Below, in pieces: positions 24,684 through 32,522 of a stretch of DNA of 53,613 bases. Numbering within the stretch: the first letter of the stretch is position 1; each line of letters starts with the position of its first letter. Location of the stretch: positions 1-53,613 of the forward strand of contig URSN01000002.1 in NCBI GenBank assembly GCA_900550525.1, read 5' to 3'. Origin of the DNA: an uncultured Eubacteriales bacterium (GTDB lineage: Bacteria > Bacillota > Clostridia > Christensenellales > CAG-138). The notes beneath the pieces were generated by a model, which ran no database searches, had not been told where the DNA came from, and saw only the letters and a program-made list of their open reading frames with translations. The position numbers and the translations under genes were made by a program.

Positions 24684-25889
24684 CTATTGCAGCATGAACC
24701 GGCCGAGGTCCTGCCGCCTTGTGACGCCCAGCTTCAGCAGCGCGGCGGAGATGTGCCGCTTGACCGTGTGCGGGGAGATGTTCATGTGCGCGGCGATCTC
24801 CTGGTTCGTCCAGCCGCGCGCGGCCAGCATGGCGGCGGTGAACTCCGTGGTGGTCAGGTTGTCGGCCACGTCGCGGCCCGTATCCTGCTTATGCACGCGC
24901 CGCCAGCCGGCCGAGAAGCGGCAGGTGATGGCGATGATGCGCTTGAAATCCTCCGGATAGCCGGGCTTGATCACCCTCTCGAGCATGCCGCCCAGCAGCC
25001 CGTGATGCTCGCCGAAGCCCTCGATCAGGTCGTCCGGCTGCGCCAGCGCCCATGCGGCCAGCAGGTGCCGCTCGGCCGGCTCCGGCTCGCGCAGGCTCAT
25101 GTGGCTCATCACCGCGACCAGGTGCAGATAGATCGCGGGGATGGGGTATGCCTCCGCGCCCATGGCCAGCGTCGCGTCCACAAGCCCGATGCTGCGGTCG
25201 TACGATTTTTGCAGATAGCGCGCGTGCGCCCGCACATACAGCGCGAACGCCCGCAGCCCCGGCGGCAGCAGCGGCAGGTATTCCTCCGCCGGCGGCAGCC
25301 CCTCCGGCATGGGCAGGTGCAGCAGCACCGAAGCCGTCGTGGAAACGAACGCCTCCGCCGCGCGCAGCTCCCAAGAGCTGCCCGCCGCGTGCAGCCTGCG
25401 CCGGAGCTCTTCGAGCGCGCGCCGCGCCAGCGCGAGCTGCCCGAGGGGCAGGTTGGCGTAGGCATAGAGCAGGCAGGCGGAGAGCTGCACATCCATCTCC
25501 GGGCTGTTCAGCTGCCGCCCGGCCGCCTCCGCCGCCTCCGCCGCGCGGCCGCTGAAATACCAGTATTCCGCCTGTGCGATCTCCCGCTGCGGCCCCTCCG
25601 GCATGGCGGCGATGCACGCGCGGCACCCGCCCGGCAGGAACGCCGAATTCATCAGCGGCAGCGGCCCCGGGTGCGCGCGCCGCGCCGATTCCGACGCGAC
25701 CGCCGTAAGCCCCGCGGCCTCCGGCAGCCCCGCGCGCGGGTCGGCGGGCTTGGGCGTGCCGGCCGGGATCTCCCACGAGACGCCGAACTTGCGCGCCCCG
25801 GCGATCCGCCCCTGCGCGCAGTACCGCTGCACCAGCCGCTCCGATACGCCCCAGGCCGCGGCCGCCTCCCGCACCGAGATATACGCCAT
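24684..25889 (-). CDS. LuxR-type transcriptional regulator with extra N-terminal HTH
   Basis: This 401-residue regulator has two predicted DNA-binding parts. Residues 1-45 (ISVREAAAAWGVSERLVQRY, then a wing-like segment) look like an excisionase/MerR-style HTH. Residues about 340-401 are a clear LuxR/FixJ HTH (GWTNQEIAAHMNISPHTVKR, then KLGV). The middle is an alanine-rich helical region that may be TPR-like, as in MalT-type regulators, but has no visible ATPase motif. The start at MAYISVREA is preferred over an upstream ATG because it opens the HTH domain directly and GAGG lies about 8 bases before it. It is codirectional with, and immediately upstream of, the TPR/giant-protein genes, which are its probable targets. 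Confidence 0.85.
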   Translation of the reverse strand: MAYISVREAAAAWGVSERLVQRYCAQGRIAGARKFGVSWEIPAGTPKPADPRAGLPEAAGLTAVASESARRAHPGPLPLMNSAFLPGGCRACIAAMPEGPQREIAQAEYWYFSGRAAEAAEAAGRQLNSPEMDVQLSACLLYAYANLPLGQLALARRALEELRRRLHAAGSSWELRAAEAFVSTTASVLLHLPMPEGLPPAEEYLPLLPPGLRAFALYVRAHARYLQKSYDRSIGLVDATLAMGAEAYPIPAIYLHLVAVMSHMSLREPEPAERHLLAAWALAQPDDLIEGFGEHHGLLGGMLERVIKPGYPEDFKRIIAITCRFSAGWRRVHKQDTGRDVADNLTTTEFTAAMLAARGWTNQEIAAHMNISPHTVKRHISAALLKLGVTRRQDLGRFMLQ

Positions 25890-25918
25890 GTCAGCGCCTC
25901 GCTTTCCGTTCGTTTCTC

Positions 25919-25963
25919 CGTACACTTTCTGTGCGCAGCCGCGTACACTTTTGTGCGCGGCCG
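25919..25963. repeat. Imperfect tandem repeat in the luxR leader
   Basis: Two adjacent copies of a 22-23 base unit (CGTACACTTT then TGTGCGC and GCCG) lie at 25919-25941 and 25942-25963. They sit 30-74 bases upstream of the LuxR gene start. Each contains the palindrome GTAC. An autoregulatory site is possible, but nothing proves it. Confidence 0.4.
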
Positions 25964-26007
25964 TGCGCGGCTGCGCCTGCGCGCCGCGCCCGCTCCATCG
26001 GGTGCGG

Positions 26008-26499
26008 CTACGCCTGCTCCTCCTCGCGCCAGCCCTTGCACACGTCCACCCAGCCGTCGGCGCCGCTGCAGCGCTCGAGCTCCCCGCACGTGAGGCGCAC
26101 GGCGCTGTTGCTGCTGCCCGCGGCCGGATAGACCGTGTCGAAGCGGCGGAGCGACTCGTCCAGATATACCTTCACGCGGCGGCCCTCCAGCGCAAACGGG
26201 CACACGCCGCCCACGGCGTGTCCGGTCATGGCCACCGCCTCCTCCGGCGTGAGGAAGCGCGCCTTCTGATGGAACGCGTCCTTGAAGCGGCGGTTGTCCA
26301 CGCGCGCGTCGCCCGCGGCGACCACGAGCAGGCAGCCGTCCTCCCCGTCGCGAAACGACAGCGTCTTTGCGATGCGCTCGGGCGGCACGCCCAGCGCGGC
26401 CGCCGCCAGCTCCACCGTCGCAGAGGACACCGGGAACTCCTGGATGCGCTCCTCCATCCCCAGCGCCGCAAAATGCTCTCTGACCCGTTCGATCGACAT
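26008..26499 (-). CDS. YbaK/EbsC-family aminoacyl-tRNA deacylase
   Basis: This is a 163-residue cytosolic protein of the YbaK/ProX fold, whose members hydrolyse mischarged aminoacyl-tRNAs such as Cys- or Ala-tRNA(Pro). The family pattern is visible: SSATVELAAAALGVPPERIAKTL near residues 25-48, then a strand CLLVVAAGDARVD, TPEEAVAMTGHAVGGVCPF, and YPAAGSSNSAVRL near the end. Length is normal for the stand-alone family. The start is MSIERVREH because AAGGAGGT lies 8 bases upstream; an upstream ATG in the same frame has no such site. It stands alone between the LuxR gene and a terminated YesL gene. Confidence 0.88.
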   Translation of the reverse strand: MSIERVREHFAALGMEERIQEFPVSSATVELAAAALGVPPERIAKTLSFRDGEDGCLLVVAAGDARVDNRRFKDAFHQKARFLTPEEAVAMTGHAVGGVCPFALEGRRVKVYLDESLRRFDTVYPAAGSSNSAVRLTCGELERCSGADGWVDVCKGWREEEQA

Positions 26500-26633
26500 C
26501 TTTTCTACCTCCTTATCGCAGCGTCCGGCCGCCCGCCGCCCGTTCCGGATTTGCGCCGCAGCGTCCGCGCGGCCGAACCCGCCCATCGATTCAGTATACC
26601 ACAGCCGCTCGTCCATGCGCCACGGCCGCGGCC

Positions 26634-26658
26634 AAAAAAGCGCCCCGGCACGGGGCGC
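26634..26658 (-). terminator. Intrinsic terminator after yesL
   Basis: A perfect 8-bp stem (GCGCCCCG, 3-nt loop, CGGGGCGC at 26640-26658) is followed on the minus strand by six T residues. It begins 8 bases after the YesL-family stop codon. Confidence 0.92.
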
Positions 26659-26665
26659 GGCGGCG

Positions 26666-27322
26666 TCAGGATTCCTCCCCGTCCTTTGCCTGCGGGCCGG
26701 CGAGGCGGCGCATGAGCGGGCGGAACAGCAGCGTCACGGCAAACGCCGGCCCCGAGAGCCCGCACAGCAGCAGCACGATGAACAGCCAGAGAAAGACCAG
26801 CGGCGAGAGGAGGAACACCAGCGGCGCCCAGTAGCACAGCAGCACCGCCAGCAGCACCTGCGGCAGCCGGGCCACGACCAGCCGCGCCGCGTTGAGCAGC
26901 GTGGCCGCGAGCGTGTTTTCAAAATTGACGAACAGCAGGAAGGCCATCAGCGCCGTGCCGGCGATGAAGAACGCCGCCAGCAGGTACAGCGCCGTGAGCG
27001 CAAGCGGGGGCTGCGCGCCGGGCTGCACCAGCAGCAGGTAGCCGCCGAGCGCGACGAGCGTAAACAGCGGCAGCAGCGGCAAAAACAGCTTCGTCGCCTG
27101 ACGGAAATCCTGCCGGAAATGACGAAAATACAGCCTTACCGTGCCGCCGCCGCCTACGTCGTTGACCATGTCGCGCACGCTCGAGAGCAGCGCCGCCAAC
27201 GCCGCGCCCATGGTCGCCACCGGCAGGCAGCACAGGAGCGTGAGCAGGTTGAGGATGATGAGGTCCGCAATGCGGCCCATCCCGCGCATCAGGCCGGATT
27301 CCGCATGGAAGATGCCGCTCAT
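26666..27322 (-). CDS. YesL/DUF624-family membrane protein
   Basis: This 218-residue integral membrane protein has about five hydrophobic segments. The DUF624 hallmarks are present: an N-terminal GMGRIADLIILNLLTLLCCLPV helix, then GAALAALLSSVRDM, RYF-type loop HFRQDFRQATKLF, and a C-terminal helix pair. YesL proteins commonly accompany YesM/YesN two-component systems and CUT1 sugar importers, and such a set lies 5 kb upstream here. Their biochemical role is unknown. It has its own promoter (27381-27409) and terminator, so it is a single-gene unit. Confidence 0.88.
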   Translation of the reverse strand: MSGIFHAESGLMRGMGRIADLIILNLLTLLCCLPVATMGAALAALLSSVRDMVNDVGGGGTVRLYFRHFRQDFRQATKLFLPLLPLFTLVALGGYLLLVQPGAQPPLALTALYLLAAFFIAGTALMAFLLFVNFENTLAATLLNAARLVVARLPQVLLAVLLCYWAPLVFLLSPLVFLWLFIVLLLCGLSGPAFAVTLLFRPLMRRLAGPQAKDGEES

Positions 27323-27373
27323 GGACGGATGTGCGCCTCCGTTTCACAAATCGTCTCGTGCATAAATATGCGT

Positions 27374-27389
27374 GTGTATAATTATACAC
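27374..27389. repeat. Perfect 16-bp palindrome over the yesL -10 box
   Basis: GTGTATAATTATACAC is fully self-complementary and is centred on the TATAAT of the yesL promoter. This is the expected position for a repressor. A second, smaller inverted repeat (GCATA, two bases, TATGC) lies at 27359-27370. Confidence 0.5.
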
Positions 27390-27409
27390 CATCCGCCTGC
27401 GCCTGCAAA
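27381..27409 (-). promoter_or_regulatory. Promoter of the yesL-family gene
   Basis: On the minus strand TTTGCA (27404-27409) and a perfect TATAAT (27381-27386) are 17 bases apart. The -10 overlaps the stop codon of the upstream MATE gene. Start of YesL is about 60 bases downstream. Confidence 0.65.
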
Positions 27410-28788
27410 GCGGTTTCCCGCTCCTTCTCCCGGCAGAGGCGGCGCATGTACACGCCAAACGGGATGGCGACCACCGGCAGCGAGACCGTCCAGGCCAACA
27501 CATCCGCAAAGAAGATGGCGTCGTTGCCGAAAAAGCGCACCAGCAGCTCCACCGTGCCCATGCGCGCGAACACCTGCAATACGCCCGCGATCATGGCATA
27601 GTTCGGGTGGCCGATGGTTTGCAGCGACGCGCGGTAGAGGTACATCGGCGTCATGATGACCATGCCCGTGACCAGGAACAGCGCGTTGCGCAGCGCGACC
27701 GCGTACGCCGCCTCGAACAGCGCCGGATCGCGGCTTGAGAGGAAGAAGCGGATCAGCGAACCGCCAAAGAGCCACCCCAGCGCGATCATGCCGAGCGTGA
27801 GCAGCAGCGAAAAGAGCACGATGCGGCGCAGCCCCGAGCGGATGCGGTGCGGCTGCGACGCGCCCAGGTTCTGCCCGACGAACACGCTCGCGCCCGTCTG
27901 CACGGCCATGATGACCGCTTCGAGCAGGCTGAAGATCTTGCCGCCAACCTCCACGCCCGCGGTAAAGTGCGTGCCGATGGCGTTGACCGCCTGCTGCACA
28001 TACAGCCCGCCGAAGGTGATGACGAGGCTGTTGAGCATCATCGGCGCGAGCAGGCGCAGCATCTCGCCCATAAGGCGGCCGTCCAGCCGCCAGTGCGCGC
28101 GCTGCGTATGGAACAGCGGGTTTTTCCGCGCGGCCAGCAGCGCGACGGTCATGGCCGCAGCCTGCGCCAGCAGCGTCGCCACGGCCACGCCGATCACATC
28201 CCAGTGGAACGCGAGCACGAAGACCAGGTCGAGCGCGATGTTCATCACCGTGGCGGCGGTCATGGCCGCGGAGGTCACCGAGCTGTTGCCGGCCGCGCGC
28301 AGCAGCGCGCCCGCCACGTGGAACGTCATCGTCGCGGGGATGGCGAGCACGAGCACCATCAGGTACGCGCGCGCGTCGTCATAGATCTCCATCTGCACGT
28401 TGAGCAGGCGCAGCGAGAGGTCCAGCCCGCCGAGCAGCACCAGCATCGCCAGCGCGGTGAGCGCGGCGGCCATCATCACGCCGTTGGCGAGGATGCGGCG
28501 GAATTCATCATAATTGCGGTTGCCGATGCGGATGGACGCGGCGATGCAGATGGCGTTGGAGCAGTCGCGCGCGGCGGAATTGATCCACCACACGATCCAG
28601 CCCGTGCAGCCGATGGCGGCGAACGCATTCACGCCCACGTAGCGGCCGATGACCGCCGCGTCCACAAACGTGTAGAGCTGCTGGAGCAGGTTGCCCACGA
28701 TCAGCGGCAGCGAGAAGCGGGCAATCAGCCGCACCGGGCTGCCCGCCAGCATGTCGATGTACTGCCTGTCCCGAGAGAACAGATTCAT
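27382..28788 (-). CDS. MATE-family efflux transporter
   Basis: This is a 468-residue cation-coupled multidrug and toxin exporter with the usual 12-helix pattern. The first half has RLIARFSLPLIVGNLLQQLYTFVDAAVIGRYVG, a textbook MATE opening. The second half repeats it with MLRLLAPMMLNSLVITFGGLYVQQAVNAIG. The substrate cannot be inferred. GGGAGG, which spans the end of the upstream EamA-type gene, is the ribosome site for the ATG at 28788. The upstream stop is only three bases away, so the EamA and MATE genes are probably one transcript. Confidence 0.93.
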   Translation of the reverse strand: MNLFSRDRQYIDMLAGSPVRLIARFSLPLIVGNLLQQLYTFVDAAVIGRYVGVNAFAAIGCTGWIVWWINSAARDCSNAICIAASIRIGNRNYDEFRRILANGVMMAAALTALAMLVLLGGLDLSLRLLNVQMEIYDDARAYLMVLVLAIPATMTFHVAGALLRAAGNSSVTSAAMTAATVMNIALDLVFVLAFHWDVIGVAVATLLAQAAAMTVALLAARKNPLFHTQRAHWRLDGRLMGEMLRLLAPMMLNSLVITFGGLYVQQAVNAIGTHFTAGVEVGGKIFSLLEAVIMAVQTGASVFVGQNLGASQPHRIRSGLRRIVLFSLLLTLGMIALGWLFGGSLIRFFLSSRDPALFEAAYAVALRNALFLVTGMVIMTPMYLYRASLQTIGHPNYAMIAGVLQVFARMGTVELLVRFFGNDAIFFADVLAWTVSLPVVAIPFGVYMRRLCREKERETALQAQADGV

Positions 28789-28791
28789 GCG

Positions 28792-29829
28792 CTACCTCCC
28801 CGCGGCCGCGCCGCCCTCCTCCTGTGCCCGTGCCATGCCGTCCTGGGCCCCTGCCGCGCCGCTTTTCTCCTGTGCCGCGCGGCTTTCCTCTTTTTCCATG
28901 CCGTCCGCCTGCGATGCACAGCCGTCCGCCGCCCCTGCCGCGCCGCGCTTTTCCGGCTGCGGCAGGCGGTTCTGCCGGTCGCCCAGGCTCGCGCATACGA
29001 TCGCGGCGAGGATGGCCGCGCATCCGGCCAGCGTGGCGGGCGTCACGTCGTCGTGGAACACGACGGCGCTGAGCGTCACGCTCGTAACCGGCTCGAGCAG
29101 GCTCTAAAACGCGGTCATCGTGCTGCCGATGCGCGAAAGGCCCAGCAACAGCAGCAGCGCCGCGCCGGCCGTGATCATCGCGTCCGCGCCCAGCGCCGCG
29201 ACGGTCCCCGCCTCCAGCGGGATCGACCCGCCCAGCACCGCCACGCCTGCGAGCGACACGGCGATCCAGCCGCCCGCCACATAGACCATGCGCACAAACG
29301 GGTCGAGCCTGCCCGCGCCGGAGCGCTCCATCGCCAGCACGTAGAAGGCGAACGTCACGCCCGAGAGCGCCGAGAGCACCACGCCGGTGAACGTCGTCCC
29401 GGCCGCGCCCCAGCCCACGAGCGTGAGCCCCGCCACCGAGAGCGCCACGCCCAGCACGTGCGCCGCGCGCAGGCGCGTGCGGTACAGCACGGCCGAGGCG
29501 AGGCACACGATCGTCGGATACAGGAAATGGATGACCGTGGACATGCCCACCGGCATGTACTGGTACGAGAGCACCAGCAGCAGCGAGCACAGCCCGCTGC
29601 CCACCGCGCCGATGAACACGAGCAGCAGCGCCGGCCGCAGCCCGATGCGCAGCGACCGCCTGCGCGCGGCGCAGTAGAGCAGCATGTACAGCAGCGTGAA
29701 CGCGCTGCTGATGAGCTGCACCTGCGCAGGCGTGGCGCCGTCCTGCGTCACGATGAGCTGCCGCACGGTCGGCTGCACCCCGTACAGCATGGAGGAAAGC
29801 GCGACAAACAGCACGCCCAGCAGCGTCAT
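28792..29829 (-). pseudogene. EamA/DMT-family transporter with an in-frame TAG
   Basis: This is the second of two tandem paralogous EamA-type permeases. It starts at MTLLGVLFVALSSMLYGVQ, overlapping the upstream stop by ATGA. Translation is normal for 241 codons up to GSTMTAF, then meets TAG at 29104-29106. The same frame resumes with SLLEPVTSV, exactly as the intact neighbour reads AAFFCLLEPVTSV. The reading frame stays open for another 103 codons, past the last transmembrane helix, with an Ala/Gly/Glu-rich tail of about 50 residues not present in the neighbour. One codon is changed and nothing else is broken. It may be a recent pseudogene, a truncated protein lacking the last helices, a base-call error, or a readthrough site. 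Confidence 0.8.
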
Positions 29830-30707
29830 GCGCGCGCCTCCTTCCGCCGCGCCGCGCGCAGGTCCGCCGCGCACACGCACAGCATGGACGCGCCGATGAG
29901 CGCGCACCCGACGATCATGACGGCCGTAAAATCATACCGGAACACGACGGTGCTCAGCACAACGCTCGTCACCGGTTCCAGCAGGCAGAAAAACGCCGCC
30001 GTCGTGCTGCTGAGCCGCCGCAGCCCGGCCAGCAGCATCCCGGCCGCGGCCATGCTGAGCAGCCCCGCCAGCGCCAGCGCACCGGCCGCGCCGGCGGGCG
30101 GCAGCTCCACCGGTCCGAAAAACGGCAGCAGCGCCAGCGTAATGGCCGCACCGCCCACAAACACATAGAACATGCGCACCGGCAGCGGGACCCCGCCGCA
30201 CGGGCGGCGGCCCAGCGCGAGCAGATAGAACGCATAGGCAAGCGCCGAGAGCACCGCCAGCACGATGCCGGTGGCCGACGCCTCAAACGAGGTCAGGCTG
30301 ATGCACGCCAGTCCCGCGATCGACAGCACCACGGCCAGCAGATGAAACCCGCTCAGCCGCTCGTGCAGGATCAGCGCCGACGCCGCGCACACGACCGTCG
30401 GATAGAGAAAATGCAGCACCGTCGCGCAGCCCACGGGCATATACTGGTAGGCCAGCACGAGCAGGATGGCCGGCACGCCGCTGCCGAGCGCCCCCACGCC
30501 CAGCAAGAACAGCGTATCCCGCCGGCCGATGCGCAGCGAGCTGCGCGTGAGCAGGCAGTACAGCAGCGTATACGCCAGCAAAAACGCGTAGCTCACCGCC
30601 TGCGACGTGACCGGCGCCACGCCGCCGCCGGAAACGGCCAGCTGGCGCACGGTGGGCTCCACCCCGTAGAGGAACGAGGAGAGCAGCACGAGAAAAACAC
30701 CTGTCAT
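29826..30707 (-). CDS. EamA/DMT-family permease
   Basis: This intact 293-residue drug/metabolite-type transporter has ten hydrophobic segments in two EamA halves. The first half holds VLAYQYMPVGCATVLHFLYP and the second ends with LSSTTAAFFCLLEPVTSVV, the usual pre-final-helix motif. The start MTGVFLVLLSSFLYG matches the paralogue's start. It lacks a recognisable Shine-Dalgarno, and strong hairpins crowd the leader. An in-frame ATG 16 codons upstream has no better site. It is followed with ATGA overlap by its damaged paralogue. Substrate unknown. Confidence 0.9.
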   Translation of the reverse strand: MTGVFLVLLSSFLYGVEPTVRQLAVSGGGVAPVTSQAVSYAFLLAYTLLYCLLTRSSLRIGRRDTLFLLGVGALGSGVPAILLVLAYQYMPVGCATVLHFLYPTVVCAASALILHERLSGFHLLAVVLSIAGLACISLTSFEASATGIVLAVLSALAYAFYLLALGRRPCGGVPLPVRMFYVFVGGAAITLALLPFFGPVELPPAGAAGALALAGLLSMAAAGMLLAGLRRLSSTTAAFFCLLEPVTSVVLSTVVFRYDFTAVMIVGCALIGASMLCVCAADLRAARRKEARA

Positions 30708-30720
30708 GATTTTACTTGCT

Positions 30721-30764
30721 TGCGGCGCGTGCGCCGCAGGGGGCTGCCCCGCCATACGGCGGGG
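30721..30764. repeat. Two strong hairpins in the EamA leader
   Basis: TGCGGCGC-GT-GCGCCGCA (30721-30738) and CCCCGCC-ATAC-GGCGGGG (30747-30764) are both perfect stems. They lie 13 to 57 bases upstream of the EamA start on the minus strand and are not followed by T tracts. They may limit or protect translation of a message without an obvious ribosome site. Confidence 0.5.
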
Positions 30765-30765
30765 T

Positions 30766-30818
30766 GATAAAACGCAAGCCGCAACCGGAAGGTGGAAACA
30801 CTTCTGATCGCGGCCTGC
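30766..30818 (-). terminator. Terminator after the cupin genes
   Basis: A 15-position stem (30774-30788 with 30804-30818, three wobbles and one mismatch) and a 15-nt loop are followed on the minus strand by GTTTTATC. It lies 32 bases after the stop of the last cupin gene and separates the sugar-uptake unit from the EamA/MATE unit. Confidence 0.6.
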
Positions 30819-30849
30819 GCTTCCTTACGGATGGTTCAGCAGAAACGGA

Positions 30850-31686
30850 TCACTTCTTCCACTTGAGCGCTTCCTTCTGCACGAGCTCGTCGAGCTTCTT
30901 GTCAAACTCGGCGCGCGGCAGATTCTGCAGGCTGATCTCGCCGTACTCGGTGAGGTCCTCGAGCGTGGAATACTCCACCCAGGTGTAGAAGACTTCCTTG
31001 TCCGGCTTGGCGACCAGCTTGTGGTCCTTGCCGGCGAGGATGAACGAGAAGTCGCCCGGGCGCTGCTCGTCGGTGTCGCCCTCGACATCGAGGGTGAAGT
31101 CCGCGTTGCCCAGGATGTAGTTCCACTGGTGGACGAACGGATGGCCCTTCTCGTCCGTGCCGGAGCCGACGGCGCGCACCACGCCGATGGTCACATGGCC
31201 CAGCTGCTCGCCCTGGAGGATCGACCAGGAGCGCGTGCCCGGCTTCTTGCAGTCGACCTGGTCGTACTCGACGCCGTCGGAATAGAGCTTGAAGAAGGGC
31301 AGCGTCTTGTGCCACTTGAGGTAATGGCTCTTATCGTAGGCGTTCATGCCGAACACGCCCATGATGAACTCCACATCCTCCGCGGCGCCGACGGTGTACG
31401 CGGTCTTATCAAAGTCCGGGATGAAGAACGCCGGCTCGGTCACATGGTAGGACTCGCACCCGCAGGTGACGAACGCGCGCTTGCCGTTGAAGATCAGCAG
31501 CACGATCGAATCGTTGTACAGCGGGGGATGGACGGTCGCGCCGGCCTTGAGGTTGTAGCGGTAAAAATGGATATTGTTCCTCTGGATCTCGGGAAAATCG
31601 GCGTCCAGCGGCAGCTCCATGACGGAGACGCCGTTCGCGTCGTACTTCTTCTGGACATCCGCCTTGCACACATACTGATACTGCAT
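30850..31686 (-). CDS. Bicupin protein A (possible sugar-acid isomerase or hydrolase)
   Basis: This 278-residue cytosolic protein consists of two cupin-like beta-barrel halves. The second half carries the metal-type motif GHPFVHQWNY near residue 190 and a second-motif GDFSFILAGKDHKL near residue 220. The first half (YNLKAGATVHPPLY, then RAFVTCGCESYHV) is more divergent. About 40 extra residues form a helical C-terminal tail (DKKLDELVQKEALKWKK). It is clearly homologous to the next gene upstream. By fold it could resemble KduI-like isomerases or ureidoglycine aminohydrolase, but this is only a guess. Context with a CUT1 importer points to carbohydrate metabolism. The weak site GGGGG lies about 11 bases before the ATG. 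Confidence 0.75.
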   Translation of the reverse strand: MQYQYVCKADVQKKYDANGVSVMELPLDADFPEIQRNNIHFYRYNLKAGATVHPPLYNDSIVLLIFNGKRAFVTCGCESYHVTEPAFFIPDFDKTAYTVGAAEDVEFIMGVFGMNAYDKSHYLKWHKTLPFFKLYSDGVEYDQVDCKKPGTRSWSILQGEQLGHVTIGVVRAVGSGTDEKGHPFVHQWNYILGNADFTLDVEGDTDEQRPGDFSFILAGKDHKLVAKPDKEVFYTWVEYSTLEDLTEYGEISLQNLPRAEFDKKLDELVQKEALKWKK

Positions 31687-31701
31687 GATTCGACAGCCCC
31701 C

Positions 31702-32439
31702 TTATTTGCCTCTCTTGTTGACGTTGAACTCCACCCACACATAGTGGACCTTCTCGCCGACGCCCGCATAGAGCGTATGGTCCGGACCGGCGGGGATGAA
31801 ATCGAAATCGCCGGCCTTGCGCTGGTAGGTGACGGCCTCGGCGCCGGATCCGACGGTCATGTGGTAGTTGGCGTCGTTGAGGCAGTAGTTCCACTGGTGC
31901 ACCTCGGGATGGCCCTTTTCGATGGTGCCCGCGCAGTCGGACGCCTCGCAGATGCCCGCGGTCAGGCGGCCCAGGCGGTCAAACTCACCATAGAGCACCG
32001 TGCGCGAGATCGTGCGCGGGGTCTTGCAGTCCTGATCGTAGCGGTCGCACTGCGCCTCGGTGCGGAACCACGGCAGGTGCAGGCACGCGCCGCCGCGCTT
32101 TTCGATATCGTCGGAGTCCATGTTGGCGCGCACCATGACGAACTCGGCGTCGGTGACGGCCTGGATGGTATAGTTGGTGCGGTCATAATCCGGCGCATAG
32201 AAGGCGACGGTGTTGACCACGCGGGTCTTCTCATCGTCGGTGAGGATGACCTCGCCCTTGCCGCCAAACAGGTAGAGCACGCTCTCGGTCGCATACTTCT
32301 CGGGCTTGAGGATGGTGCCGGCCTTGAGGAAATACTTGAACGAGCGAACCTCGTCATGGGAGCCGGGGAACAGCTCGATGACGTCTACGCCGTCCTTGTA
32401 GTTGCGGATGTGGCTGTCGTCATAATATACGTACGTCAT
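31702..32439 (-). CDS. Bicupin protein B, paralogue of the downstream gene
   Basis: This 245-residue protein shares the layout and motifs of its neighbour: GHPEVHQWNYCLND near residue 175 and GDFDFIPAGPDHTLYAG near 210, both in the C-terminal cupin. The N-terminal cupin has KAGTILKPEKY and a glycine turn GGKGEVILTDD. The two His of HPxVH and the later His would be metal ligands. It lacks the C-terminal helical tail of the other copy. The start at 32439 has AGGAAAGG about 8 bases upstream. The gap between the two cupin genes is 15 bases, so they are cotranscribed and may form a heteromer or act on consecutive substrates. Confidence 0.75.
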   Translation of the reverse strand: MTYVYYDDSHIRNYKDGVDVIELFPGSHDEVRSFKYFLKAGTILKPEKYATESVLYLFGGKGEVILTDDEKTRVVNTVAFYAPDYDRTNYTIQAVTDAEFVMVRANMDSDDIEKRGGACLHLPWFRTEAQCDRYDQDCKTPRTISRTVLYGEFDRLGRLTAGICEASDCAGTIEKGHPEVHQWNYCLNDANYHMTVGSGAEAVTYQRKAGDFDFIPAGPDHTLYAGVGEKVHYVWVEFNVNKRGK

Positions 32440-32456
32440 ATGTGCCTTTCCTTTCT

Positions 32457-32498
32457 CAAAATGCGGCCTGGCCCGCCATGTCTGCCGCGCCAGGCCGC
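32457..32498 (-). terminator. Hairpin with short T run between the binding-protein and cupin genes
   Basis: A perfect 10-bp stem (32463-32472 with 32489-32498) is followed on the minus strand by ATTTT. It starts 24 bases after the binding-protein stop. It probably ends most transcripts there, leaving the cupin genes on readthrough. Confidence 0.65.
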
Positions 32499-32522
32499 TG
32501 TCGTTCAGCTTAGAGGCGCGGC

